A stretch of 64,000 bases of DNA from JAPPOI01 sp028818055 (GTDB lineage Bacteria > Pseudomonadota > Alphaproteobacteria > Rhodobacterales > Rhodobacteraceae). Numbering within the stretch: the stretch's first letter is position 1; every line of letters begins with the position of its first letter. The notes beneath the pieces were generated by a model. It had not been told where the DNA came from, did no database searches, and was given only the letters and a program-made list of their open reading frames with translations. The stretch is from positions 3,100,001 through 3,164,000 of the forward strand of contig OZ253954.1 of assembly GCA_965267405.1 (NCBI GenBank), given 5' to 3'. A program made the translations under genes and the position numbers. Shown here piece by piece: positions 23,411-31,759 of this stretch.

Positions 23411-23454
23411 ACAATAATGTCTGGACATCGAGCTGTCAATTGATTACTAATCAA
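23411..23454 (-). promoter_or_regulatory. Promoter plus third palindromic operator
   Basis: Minus-strand promoter: perfect -35 TTGACA (23439-23434), 17-bp spacer, -10 TATTGT (23416-23411). Directly upstream of the -35 lies the 15-bp palindrome TTGATTACTAATCAA (23440-23454), the same word as in the PadR promoter. Within the spacer is a second palindrome, ATGTC-TG-GACAT (23417-23428). The transcript would read into the 34-residue ORF after a leader of about 115 nt. Confidence 0.6.
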
Positions 23455-23520
23455 AATAAGTCAAACCAAAAAATCCATTAAACTACTGTAAATAACTTAT
23501 AATTTGTTCAGATATCTCTG

Positions 23521-23868
23521 TTGGTAAAAGCTTGTCAACGTTCCTCAAACGGGGTGCTGCATCTCAGCATTGGAGGCTTCCGGAGCTCAATGTCCTTCGC
23601 GCACCAGCCGATCAGAACGCCGTTGACGCGCCGCTCGGTTATCTCAAGCGCCAAGGTCTCGGTGAAGTCTCTTCGGGGCGTTCAATTCAATAATGGCAGG
23701 CTTGCCATAGGTCGTCGGTTAGTCCGGTTCGACGCCTAAGTGTACCTGAAACTCGTCTGGCTCGCTCCGTTCAATATCCATGTTCTTGAGAAACAAACGC
23801 CACGTCACGGCTCCATCGAGGACCGGTGTATACTTCGAGGTTACTGCCACTCATAGCCGAAACACCAG
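23521..23868 (-). pseudogene. Decayed coding sequence of unknown family
   Basis: On the minus strand one frame reads AVTWRLFLKNMDIERSEPDE and FQVHLGVEPD, then a TAA stop, then PTTYGKPAIIELNAP. A neighbouring frame continues as RRDFTETLALEITERR, VNGVLIGWCAKDIELRKP and on to FEER. The pieces look protein-like and join with one in-frame stop and one frameshift. I do not recognise the family; a phage or restriction-type cargo gene is possible. Confidence 0.3.
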
Positions 23869-24078
23869 TATGGGCGTCAGATAGCCGCGCTAACGCTTCG
23901 GGTCTTTCCAGTTTACTGCTCCGCGTCGACCGCTGGATTGAAAAAACCTCGTCTGCACATGCTTCGCGTAACCTCGTTACCGTACTTTTCGGCAAGGGTG
24001 AAAATTGCTGGCCGATAACACATTACCAGCCGCCAGATCATCGATCCAACTGTTGGCAAAAAAGTTGGCAACGGCAGG

Positions 24079-24102
24079 TAAAATTCTGAAAACAGAATTT
24101 TG
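24079..24102 (-). terminator. Hairpin downstream of tRNA-Ala
   Basis: AAAATTCTG pairs with CAGAATTTT across a four-base loop, 25 bp past the tRNA 3' end on the minus strand, with Us in the distal arm. It is a likely tRNA transcript terminator. Confidence 0.55.
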
Positions 24103-24125
24103 ATCAGTATTCTACTTTTGGAATT

Positions 24126-24201
<76 letters not shown>

Positions 24202-24273
24202 ATATGGTGCGGGCGATTTGCCAACGCCCGCGTGGGTTACTAACACAAACCTGCTACTGCAAGCAAAAAAGTG

Positions 24274-24603
24274 TTAGCTGTCGTCGTCGTTCGCGGCAAC
24301 GTCGGCAATCTCGTCAAGCGAGACGTCGTCGTTGTCGTCATCGTCGTCCAGAACATCATCGCCCAGATCGACATCGTTATCATCGTCGTCGTCTTCGAGG
24401 ATTACGTCTTCGTCTTCCAAGTCTTCTTTTGGCTTGGACGCGGCATCGGCCTTGTCCGCGATCATGGTGCGGTTGGCTTTGCCGGAATCAATATTGACGA
24501 CTTCACCTGTATAGGGGCTGACCACCGGATCGGCGTTCAGATCATAAAACCGTTTGCCCGTTGTCGGACATAGGCGTTTGGTACCCCATTCTTCTTTTGG
24601 CAT
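24274..24603 (-). CDS. FYDLN-acid (TIGR02300) family protein
   Basis: 109-residue protein starting MPKEEWGTKRLCPTTG, with the family-defining RFYDLN motif near residue 20 and a VSPYTGE motif. The second half is an extreme acidic tail, mostly Asp with some Glu and Asn. The start at 24603 is chosen over an in-frame one at 24672 because family members begin with MPKEEWG. The family is widespread in alphaproteobacteria; its function is unknown. The CP(T)TG and FYDLN core resembles a small zinc-ribbon-like fold. Confidence 0.9.
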   Translation of the reverse strand: MPKEEWGTKRLCPTTGKRFYDLNADPVVSPYTGEVVNIDSGKANRTMIADKADAASKPKEDLEDEDVILEDDDDDNDVDLGDDVLDDDDDNDDVSLDEIADVAANDDDS

Positions 24604-24753
24604 GGGTTTCCCTTTTCTAAAGGACATCTGCAGATTGTCGCGCCACCTGCCACAAAGGTATGAAACTGTCAAAGGCTTTTGGCACGGACTTTACGTTCCG
24701 CCGATCAAATGCTGTGTATAACATCAGCAGGTAGAGCAGGCGGTCACGCGCAT

Positions 24754-25437
24754 ATGGGGCAAGAGTATATTCAAGACAAGACCGGGGCAGAGGTTATCCT
24801 GCGACGATCACCGCGCGCCAGACGGATGACACTGCGGGTTTCCACGCTTGATGGCCGTGTGACGTTAACCGTTCCTCGACGTGTCGCACTTCCCGATGCT
24901 CAGGCGTTCGTTTCAGAACGTTCCGACTGGATTGCTGCCGCAAAAGCAAAGGTAGCGCCGATCAGACAGGTTGGAATTGGATCGGTAATTCCAATCGAAG
25001 GCGTGGACGTCGAGATTATTGCCCGAAAAAGTGGAAAACCGGCGCTGAAGGGTGGTGCGCTTCTTGCACCATACCGGGGAACGGCGCCTTCGGTTCAGGC
25101 ATTCCTGAAAGCCATAGCCCGCGAACGCATTGTTGATCAGGCCGATGCCTGTGCTGCCCAGATTGGCACAATGTACAGGCGATTGTCTTTGCGCGACACG
25201 CGATCAAGGTGGGGGTCCTGCAGCGCCGACGGCAACCTGATGCTATCCTGGCGCTTGATCATGGCGCCGCCAGACGTTCTTCAATACGTGGTTGCCCACG
25301 AAGTCGCGCACTTGAGGGAAATGAACCATTCGGCGTCATTTTGGTCGGTCGTAGAAACTTTGTTCCCTGACCATTCTGCACAACGCAAGTGGCTGCGTCA
25401 GCATGGACCCGCTCTACATTCCTATCGCTTCGATTGA
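24754..25437 (+). CDS. YgjP/SprT-like zinc metallopeptidase (DUF45)
   Basis: 227-residue protein of the YgjP (DUF45, M48-like) family. The core motif is the zincin site HEVAHLREMNHSASFW near residue 180, with the HExxH zinc-binding helix and a third ligand downstream, preceded by the family signature RWGSCSADGNLMLSWRLIMA. I chose the ATG at 24754 (MGQEYI), since the upstream in-frame extension from 24679 is not conserved-looking. Substrate is unknown; relatives are predicted proteases or metal-dependent hydrolases. It is divergent from the FYDLN gene and followed by a GntR gene after 31 bp. Confidence 0.88.
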   Translation: MGQEYIQDKTGAEVILRRSPRARRMTLRVSTLDGRVTLTVPRRVALPDAQAFVSERSDWIAAAKAKVAPIRQVGIGSVIPIEGVDVEIIARKSGKPALKGGALLAPYRGTAPSVQAFLKAIARERIVDQADACAAQIGTMYRRLSLRDTRSRWGSCSADGNLMLSWRLIMAPPDVLQYVVAHEVAHLREMNHSASFWSVVETLFPDHSAQRKWLRQHGPALHSYRFD

Positions 25438-25468
25438 CGACCATGGATGGTTTGTGATCACGTAAGCT

Positions 25469-26113
25469 ATGACTACCAAGGTTTCCGATCCCCCCGTCGC
25501 CGCCCACGATCGTGTCTATCGCCAGCTTCGCAGCAGGATCATGCATGGAGAGATGGACCCGGGGAGCTCGCTGACACTGCGTGGGATCGGTCAAGAATTC
25601 GATGTTTCGATGACCCCGGCACGCGAAGCCGTTCGTAGACTGGTCGCCGAGGGTGCGCTTTCTCTATCGTCTTCGGGCCGTGTTTCGACACCGGAGTTGT
25701 CCAACGACAGGATCGAAGAACTCGCAGCGCTACGCGCACTGTTGGAAACAGAACTAGCCAGTCGTGCCTTGCCTCGTGCTCACATGGCGTTGATTGACCG
25801 ACTGACCATGATCAACCATTCCATAGCCGAGGCTATCGTGAAGAAAGATGCGGTCGGATACATAAGGTATAACCTGGAATTTCACCGGTCCCTCTACCTG
25901 CGTGCTCAAGCGCCTGCGATGTTGGCTTTGGCTGAGACAGTTTGGCTTCAACTAGGGCCGACGATGCGGCTTTTGTACGGCAAGTTAAACCGAACGGAAT
26001 CTCCCAAAAATCATATGCTTATACTCGCCGCTCTCAGGGCAGGCGACGAACCGGGCCTCAGGTTGGCTGTTCGTAGTGATGTCACGCAAGGGCTTCGCCT
26101 GTTGATGGCGTGA
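25469..26113 (+). CDS. GntR-family regulator with FCD domain
   Basis: 214-residue transcription factor. The N-terminal winged helix (about residues 12-78) has the GntR signature RLRSRIMHGEMDPGSSLTLR followed by FDVSMTPAREAVRRL. The C-terminal part is an all-helical FCD ligand-binding domain with metal-ligand-like residues, including the HRS motif in LEFHRSLY near 135. Such FadR/VanR-type proteins usually repress transport or catabolism of small organic acids. The MFS transporter 77 bp downstream on the same strand is the likely target. Confidence 0.88.
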   Translation: MTTKVSDPPVAAHDRVYRQLRSRIMHGEMDPGSSLTLRGIGQEFDVSMTPAREAVRRLVAEGALSLSSSGRVSTPELSNDRIEELAALRALLETELASRALPRAHMALIDRLTMINHSIAEAIVKKDAVGYIRYNLEFHRSLYLRAQAPAMLALAETVWLQLGPTMRLLYGKLNRTESPKNHMLILAALRAGDEPGLRLAVRSDVTQGLRLLMA

Positions 26114-26190
26114 ACACTTCAGATCGGGTTCGGTTTTCCATCACAAATTTGCGTTTGACCATCTCGGCAAACACGGATTAGGCAATCGTC

Positions 26191-27423
26191 ATGGAACGTC
26201 CCACGCCATTGATTACGCCTGTTCTGATAGTTGGTTGCTTCATCATGTTGCTGAGCTTCGCGGTGCGGGCGTCGTTTGGCGTATTCCAGATCCCGGTTGC
26301 TGATGAGTTCGGTTGGGCGCGTGTGGAATTTTCTCTCGCCATTGCAATCCAAAACCTTGCGTGGGGCATCGGGCAACCAATCTTTGGCGCAATTGCTGAA
26401 AAGATCGGGGATCGCAAAGCAATTGTTCTGGGCGGACTGATCTACGCCATTGGTTTGGGGCTATCAGCGATTGCGACGACGCCGTACGCAATTCAAGCGC
26501 CTCAAGTTCTGATTGGTTTCGGGATTGCTGGCACCGGGTTCGGCGTAATCCTTGCCGTTGTCGGTCGTGCAAGCTCGGATGAGAACAGGTCCATGTCGCT
26601 TGGCATCGCGACGGCCGCCGGTTCGGCGGGTCAGGTCGTGGGTGCACCATTTGCAGAATGGCTGCTGACGATGATGCCGTGGCAATCAGTCTTTTTGGTT
26701 TTTGCCGCCATTGTTCTTGCCTCGCTTTTGTCGTTGCCGTTGATGAAAGCACCCACGGCATCAAAGGCCGAGATTGAAGAAAGCCTGGGAAGCGTTTTGC
26801 GACGCGCGTTCAAAGACCCATCATACGCAATGATCTTCATGGGCTTCTTTTCGTGCGGGTATCAACTTGCGTTTATCACCGCGCATTTTCCGGCCATGGT
26901 GACCGAGATGTGTGGACCAATCGCACCCGGTGGGATCCTTCACTCTTTGGGCGTCACAACAACATCTGCATTAGGCGCTATGGCGATCGCTGTCATTGGT
27001 ATTGCTAACATCGCCGGTACTCTTGCGGCGGGCTGGGCTGGTAAAAGGTACACCAAGAAGTACTTGTTGGCCGGGATCTATACGGGACGCACCGTTATTG
27101 CGGCTGCGTTTATTCTTGCACCGATCACGCCAGTAACCGTTCTCGTGTTCTCGGCTGCTATGGGTGCTCTCTGGCTTGCGACAGTGCCGTTAACCAGTGG
27201 TCTCGTCGCCCATCTGTATGGCTTGCGGTACATGGGCACGCTTTATGGCATTGTCTTCTTCAGTCACCAGCTCGGATCTTTCCTGGGCGTGTGGCTTGGT
27301 GGGCGGATGTATGACGTCACAGGTGACTACACGGCGGTGTGGTGGATTGGCGTCGCAGTCGGCGCATTCAGCGCCATTGTTCATTTGCCAATTCGGGAAG
27401 AGCAACAGGCCGTTCCGGCCTAA
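26191..27423 (+). CDS. MFS transporter, OFA/monocarboxylate type
   Basis: 410-residue inner-membrane carrier with 12 predicted membrane helices. The first half ends before a cytoplasmic loop at about residues 185-205 (KAPTASKAEIEESLGSVLRR). The motif between helices 2 and 3 (GAIAEKIGDRKAIVLGG) is the classic MFS A-motif. The sequence resembles oxalate/formate or monocarboxylate antiporters, so an organic acid substrate is likely but not provable here. It probably forms a unit with the GntR regulator upstream and overlaps the convergent hydrolase gene by 4 bp. Confidence 0.9.
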   Translation: MERPTPLITPVLIVGCFIMLLSFAVRASFGVFQIPVADEFGWARVEFSLAIAIQNLAWGIGQPIFGAIAEKIGDRKAIVLGGLIYAIGLGLSAIATTPYAIQAPQVLIGFGIAGTGFGVILAVVGRASSDENRSMSLGIATAAGSAGQVVGAPFAEWLLTMMPWQSVFLVFAAIVLASLLSLPLMKAPTASKAEIEESLGSVLRRAFKDPSYAMIFMGFFSCGYQLAFITAHFPAMVTEMCGPIAPGGILHSLGVTTTSALGAMAIAVIGIANIAGTLAAGWAGKRYTKKYLLAGIYTGRTVIAAAFILAPITPVTVLVFSAAMGALWLATVPLTSGLVAHLYGLRYMGTLYGIVFFSHQLGSFLGVWLGGRMYDVTGDYTAVWWIGVAVGAFSAIVHLPIREEQQAVPA

Positions 27424-28346
27424 ACCGTCTTCCTCAGAAAAGTCTCGAGCGCTTTGGCAACGTCACCAGGATGGGTCTGCGGAAACGCGTGGCCACCCCA
27501 TTTGACCTCAACGTGGTGAGTGTCCGGGTTCAATTCGGTCAATCGGGCGAGTGACGATTGTGGTATGACCGGATCATCAGTTCCCCAAATCGCAAGCACC
27601 GGTGTACCAAGCGCATGAAGTGTTTCGTGATCTTCCGAGATATCTTCTTTCAGAGCATGACGACGAGACGACAACAGCGCAGGAAGATACCCGCGTATTC
27701 GTGTCTCTGCGGCTTGCCGATCAAGGAGATCGGGCACAATGGTTGATGCGTCGATCTGAAGAGCGAGTTCGCGTCGAAGTGCGGCGCCTCCGAACACGCG
27801 CATGAGCCAATCTCCAACAAGCGGCCACGTCCAAATTCGATCAGAAAGCTTCGGATAGACTTTCGACAATCCGGCCGGCGCCAAAAGAACAAGTGCGCGA
27901 ATGCGGGACCCTTCTTCAGCTGCGAAGGCGGTCGCGATGGCTCCACCCATGGAGTACCCGATAATCGTCAATGGCCCCGATACTTTCTGGTTATCCAGAA
28001 GCTCGCGGAGTTGCCAAAGAAAGAAGTCCAAAGATTGGTTGCCATGTGGACGGTCAGAATATCCGCGCCCAAACAGATCGTAACTTAGAACCCTATATCC
28101 AAGCGATGACAGCGTGCGTTCTACACCCGCAAAAATATAGCTTGGGGTCGATAAACCAGGGATGCAAACGGCAACCGGACCGTCCTCGGGCCCGCTCCAT
28201 CGAAAGTGCGTGCGACCGTTGGACAGTTCGGCCATTTGTCCTTTTGCATTGTCTTGACTTTCGGGAGTCATCGGTCGCCGGACCCATTCGGCAACGAACG
28301 GGCAGGCAATGAGAATGCAAACTAGTACGATGAAGAAAGGCAACAT
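27420..28346 (-). CDS. Membrane-anchored alpha/beta hydrolase
   Basis: 308-residue alpha/beta-fold hydrolase. An N-terminal hydrophobic anchor (about residues 2-20) precedes the catalytic domain. The nucleophile elbow is GYSMGG (Ser near residue 140), the acid is likely the Asp in WGTDDP near 257, and the His is in KWGGHAFP near 285. The oxyanion strand reads VCIPGLSTP. It may be an esterase, lipase or haloperoxidase-like enzyme; substrate is unknown. It is the last gene of a leftward group starting at the AEC transporter; 10 bp separate it from the DMT transporter gene. Confidence 0.87.
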   Translation of the reverse strand: MLPFFIVLVCILIACPFVAEWVRRPMTPESQDNAKGQMAELSNGRTHFRWSGPEDGPVAVCIPGLSTPSYIFAGVERTLSSLGYRVLSYDLFGRGYSDRPHGNQSLDFFLWQLRELLDNQKVSGPLTIIGYSMGGAIATAFAAEEGSRIRALVLLAPAGLSKVYPKLSDRIWTWPLVGDWLMRVFGGAALRRELALQIDASTIVPDLLDRQAAETRIRGYLPALLSSRRHALKEDISEDHETLHALGTPVLAIWGTDDPVIPQSSLARLTELNPDTHHVEVKWGGHAFPQTHPGDVAKALETFLRKTV

Positions 28347-28356
28347 TGGCCGTGGT

Positions 28357-29319
28357 TCACAACCGTTTTGGACTTGGCGTTTTGCGAGACAATGCCTCGC
28401 GCCAGATGAGTACCAATCCCGACGCGATAATCAATGCAATTCCCGACAGCGCGATGAAGTCCGGCAATTCATCAAAGACTGTGTAGCCCCAGAAGACAGC
28501 AAGCGGCATTGCTATGTATTCGAACGGTGCAATGAATGCGGCTTCTGACTTTCGATAGGCTTCGCTGATCATGAAGCCACCCCCCGAGGAAATAATCCCC
28601 AGTGCCATGGCAAACATAAAATCACGTGGGGATGGCCATACCCAAGCAGTCAGAAGAAACTGTGCCGATTGGTGATCAAAGACGTTGAATTGACCGTGTC
28701 CAAGCGTCAGCCCCGCGATGGTAGACACTGCGAAGAACGTGGCTTGGATGTAGAATGTCATCGCTGTCGCGTTCTCGGTCCCTCCAATTTTTCGGGTGAG
28801 GATATGCAATAGAGCGTATCCAAATGCGGCAAGCAGTGGCAGCAGCGACGCGATTTGGAACGCAGAAGTTCCAGGGCGCAAAACAATCAGGACACCCAGC
28901 AGTCCAAAACCGATGGCCGCCCAGCGTCTTGGCCCAACAGTCTCTCCAAGCACGTAAACTGAAAGGATAGAGATCAGCATCGGGCTTATAAAGAATATGG
29001 CCACCGCATCCGCTAAGGGCAGGGCTGCAAGCCCGAGAAAGAATGTGAAGTTCGCAAAGACAACGCAAAGACCCCGGACGATGTGGACACCCAACCGCTT
29101 GGTGCGGAGAGACTTCAAACCACCGGACAAGGGTACAAATACACACAGGATAAAGGTCAAACCCGTTAACGACCGGATGAACATCAACTCGTAAAGCGGG
29201 TAGTCACCGGACAAAAATTTCACCAGCACGTCGTTTGTGGAAAAACAAAAGACGGCACCAAGCGCCCAAAGCGCTCCAATCGCCGCAGCACGGTCGCTGG
29301 TCTTCGTCGTCATTTCCAA
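28357..29319 (-). CDS. DMT-family (EamA) transporter
   Basis: 320-residue inner-membrane protein with ten predicted helices in two EamA repeats, divided near residue 155. The N-terminal repeat carries FSTNDVLVKFL and RSLTGLTFIL, and the second repeat ends with ALSGIALIIASGLVLIWRE. Members export or import amino acids, riboflavin or other metabolites; nothing here narrows the substrate. It is co-directional with the YaiI gene upstream (19 bp gap) and the hydrolase downstream. Confidence 0.9.
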   Translation of the reverse strand: MEMTTKTSDRAAAIGALWALGAVFCFSTNDVLVKFLSGDYPLYELMFIRSLTGLTFILCVFVPLSGGLKSLRTKRLGVHIVRGLCVVFANFTFFLGLAALPLADAVAIFFISPMLISILSVYVLGETVGPRRWAAIGFGLLGVLIVLRPGTSAFQIASLLPLLAAFGYALLHILTRKIGGTENATAMTFYIQATFFAVSTIAGLTLGHGQFNVFDHQSAQFLLTAWVWPSPRDFMFAMALGIISSGGGFMISEAYRKSEAAFIAPFEYIAMPLAVFWGYTVFDELPDFIALSGIALIIASGLVLIWREALSRKTPSPKRL

Positions 29320-29338
29320 CGGTCTCCGGAGAGAGGCG

Positions 29339-29776
29339 CTAACGGAGCGCTCGATCCAATGCGTTGAGAAAACGGGACCTGTCGGATTTTGTAAAGCTTT
29401 TCCCGCCGCCTTGGTGAAACGGATTGGCGGCTCGTATGTCGGCCATCAGATCACGGGTCGCTAGAACATTGCCGATGTTCTTTGCCGTCAGTTCCGATCC
29501 GTCGGGTCTCAGCACCCTTGCACCGGCCTCGACCGCTTTGGCAGCTAAGGGAATGTCACTTGTGATGACGACATCACCTGCGGTGCATCGCTCGGCAATC
29601 CACATGTCGGCTACATCCGCGCCGTCAGCCACGTAGACCATTTCGATCAGCGGATTTTCGGAAAGACGCAATCCGCCGTTTGAGACCATGAAGACCTTCT
29701 TCTTCAGGCGCGTTGCGACAGTCTCAACTTCGGATTTCACCGGGCAGGCGTCGGCGTCCACATAAATGATGGTCAC
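29339..29776 (-). CDS. YaiI/YqxD family protein (DUF188)
   Basis: 145-residue cytosolic protein of the UPF0178/DUF188 family, a PIN-like fold with possible nuclease activity that has not been shown. Conserved elements are YVDADACPVK at the N-terminus, the VSDGAD-type stretch VYVADGADVADMW near residue 48, and VITSDIPLAAKA near 71. The Asp residues in these motifs could form a metal site. Only 6 bp separate it from fghA upstream, so it is probably co-transcribed with it. Confidence 0.9.
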   Translation of the reverse strand: MTIIYVDADACPVKSEVETVATRLKKKVFMVSNGGLRLSENPLIEMVYVADGADVADMWIAERCTAGDVVITSDIPLAAKAVEAGARVLRPDGSELTAKNIGNVLATRDLMADIRAANPFHQGGGKSFTKSDRSRFLNALDRALR

Positions 29777-29782
29777 GGAAAA

Positions 29783-30610
29783 TCAGTCCCAAAGCGCATC
29801 AGAGTGGAATGCAATGTGATCGCCCATAAACGTCGATACGAAGAAATAGCTGTGGTCATAGCCGTCTTGCATTCGAACGGTCGCGTTGCTCCGTTTTTCC
29901 GTAAGAGCAGTGGCCAGAGCTTCCGTCTTCAATAGGTCGCCAAACTGGTCTTCGGTCCCGGTATCCACCAGCACGGGGATATCGATGCCTTGGTTCTTCA
30001 CAAGTTCGGTCGCATCGTGAAGCGCCGCATTCTCTAGGCCACCCAGATACGCATTGAACTGCTTTTGACCCCAATCAGATTGAGTTGGATTGCAGATCGG
30101 CGAAAATGCCGACACGGACCGAAATCGTCCAGGGGACTTGATAGCAAGCGTCAACGCCCCATGACCGCCCATAGAATGCCCGGTGATACCTTGCCGAGCC
30201 ATGTCTACTGGAAAGTGCTCTACCAACAACGTCGGAAGGTCAGAAAGGATGTAAGTCTGCATCTTGAAGTGAGGCGCCCATGGCTCCTCAACAGCATCAA
30301 TGTAAAAGCCTGCACCTTGTCCCAAATCGTAGTCTTCATGATCGGCAACGCCGTCGCCACGAGGGGAGGTGTCAGGAAACACAAGACCGATCCCGGCTTC
30401 AGCCGCCCAATTCTGCGCACCAGCTTTCACCATGGCGTTTTCGTGGGTGCAGGTCAGGCCAGATAGATACCAAAGTATTGGGACCGGACCATCGCGGGTT
30501 TCTTCCGGCAGAAACAGGCCAAAAGTCATGTCGGTTCCCGTCGCGTTCGATGCATGTTTGTAAACGCCCTGAGTGCCTCCAAAGCATTTGTTCTCGGAAA
30601 GAGTTTCCAC
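29783..30610 (-). CDS. fghA: S-formylglutathione hydrolase
   Basis: Hydrolyses S-formylglutathione to formate and glutathione, the second step of glutathione-dependent formaldehyde detoxification. I chose the GTG at 30610 (METLSENKCFGG), preceded by GGAG at a good distance; this gives 275 residues, the usual esterase D length. The catalytic Ser lies in GHSMGGHGAL near residue 144, the Asp in GTEDQFGD and the His in DHSYFF near 254. The partner class III alcohol dehydrogenase is not in the window. It starts 14 bp after the AEC transporter gene. Confidence 0.94.
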   Translation of the reverse strand: METLSENKCFGGTQGVYKHASNATGTDMTFGLFLPEETRDGPVPILWYLSGLTCTHENAMVKAGAQNWAAEAGIGLVFPDTSPRGDGVADHEDYDLGQGAGFYIDAVEEPWAPHFKMQTYILSDLPTLLVEHFPVDMARQGITGHSMGGHGALTLAIKSPGRFRSVSAFSPICNPTQSDWGQKQFNAYLGGLENAALHDATELVKNQGIDIPVLVDTGTEDQFGDLLKTEALATALTEKRSNATVRMQDGYDHSYFFVSTFMGDHIAFHSDALWD

Positions 30611-30624
30611 GTCGAGCACTCCAG

Positions 30625-31554
30625 TCAAAGTGTCGCCAGCCAGGCGATAGATATTGAAACAGTTAAGATCGAAACTGCGGTCGAAACAAGAATGGATGCA
30701 GAAACCCGCGCAGCGGCGACACCATAGTGTTCTGCAAGAATGAAGACGTTTCCGGCAACGGGCAGTGCTGCTGCAGCAATCATGACGCCGGCCGCAAACG
30801 GTTCGACCGGAAAAATGACAAGCGCTGATACTGCAACCGCCGCGGGATGAAGGATCAACTTCCCGAAGCTGATCCAAGCGGCATCAACCATTCGGACAGC
30901 TGCCTTTGTGGCCAAACTGGCGCCGATTGCAAATAGTGCACCTGGTGTTGCTGCCGCGCCGAGGATCGTCAGAAATTCGTCTACTGGAGCTGGAATTGGG
31001 AGTTCGAGCGCCGACCAAGTCAGTCCACAAGCGATGGAAACAAGCATGGGATTCTTGATCAACCCAAGTCCCACAGTTCGGAATATGCCCAGCGACATCC
31101 GGCCATCTCTTGATCCAGTTATTAGGATGACGATCAGGCTTCCAAACACGATCAGATCAACCGCCAAAACAAGGATCACCGGGCCAATCGCTGCTTCGCC
31201 CATTAAAAGCGCAAGCATTGGAATGCCAAGAAAGCCGACATTTCCGATGACAGCGCATTGTGCTTCTACTGCCGCTTCAGCCGTCTTCCGGCCACGGGCA
31301 TAGGCAACGATCGTCGAAAGCAGGTAAATCGCCATTGTCGCGGCGAAATAGGCGCCGACAAAATTCCAATCGAGGATGTCTGAAAGCTGCAAAGTCGCCG
31401 TGAACTTCAATAACATCGCGGATAATGCGAAATAGAACACGAACTTTGTCAGATATGCTGTTGCTTCTTCAGAGAAAAACCGAGTTCTGCCACTGATGTA
31501 GCCCAAACCGATGATTGCAAAAAAAGGCAGCGTTTTGAGAAGGATATCCCACAT
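30625..31554 (-). CDS. AEC-family (auxin efflux carrier-like) transporter
   Basis: 309-residue inner-membrane permease of the AEC family with about ten helices in two inverted halves. Diagnostic segments are the N-terminal PFFAIIGLGYISGR and the NVGFLGIPM motif in helix 4. The second half has PGALFAIGASLA and AAALPVAGNVFILAEHYG, which are hallmark AEC sequences. Bacterial members often carry malate, malonate or amino acids. It opens the leftward transcription unit that continues through fghA and YaiI. Confidence 0.92.
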   Translation of the reverse strand: MWDILLKTLPFFAIIGLGYISGRTRFFSEEATAYLTKFVFYFALSAMLLKFTATLQLSDILDWNFVGAYFAATMAIYLLSTIVAYARGRKTAEAAVEAQCAVIGNVGFLGIPMLALLMGEAAIGPVILVLAVDLIVFGSLIVILITGSRDGRMSLGIFRTVGLGLIKNPMLVSIACGLTWSALELPIPAPVDEFLTILGAAATPGALFAIGASLATKAAVRMVDAAWISFGKLILHPAAVAVSALVIFPVEPFAAGVMIAAAALPVAGNVFILAEHYGVAAARVSASILVSTAVSILTVSISIAWLATL

Positions 31555-31601
31555 ATTTCGCCGTTATCACGGCGTGACACTGCTGAAAACGTCAGATTGA
31601 T

Positions 31602-31669
31602 AAAAAAAGGCCGGGCGACAAGACCCGGCCAGTCCAACAGGGAGGTAGAAAGCAGCGCAAAAGCGCTGC
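31602..31669 (-). ncRNA. Terminator and possible small RNA downstream of the LysR gene
   Basis: Minus-strand order: hairpin GCAGCGC-TTTT-GCGCTGC (31669-31652), a linker with the anti-Shine-Dalgarno word ACCTCCC, then a strong terminator GGCCGGG/CCCGGCC (31630-31609) followed by seven Ts (31608-31602). The terminator is certain enough; the upstream hairpin plus an exposed CCUCC resemble alphaproteobacterial small RNAs made from a 3' UTR. No promoter is clear, so release by processing of the LysR mRNA is as likely as independent transcription. Confidence 0.5.
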
Positions 31670-31759
31670 GTCTCCACAGCATCTAGGTCCGGTCATTCAC
31701 CCGATCAAGAAAAAACTGTCTAAATTATCAGCAAACCCGCTATGCAACTGCTGCATATC

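Larger units (their letters stand above)
23455..24125. other. Accessory stretch with no intact gene
   Basis: About 670 bp before tRNA-Ala. It contains a decayed coding sequence (23521-23868, separate entry), a direct repeat GTTGGCAA-AAAA-GTTGGCAA (near 24052-24071) and the tRNA terminator hairpin. Open frames here are short and overlapping; one merely translates the tRNA. I see no integrase and no copy of the tRNA 3' end that would mark an attachment site. Confidence 0.55.

Noticed and set aside
24271..24573. Hydrophobic 100-codon ORF opposite the FYDLN gene
   Set aside because: It is the antisense reading of the Asp-rich tail (GAC/GAT repeats give Val/Ile/Ser), not a membrane protein.
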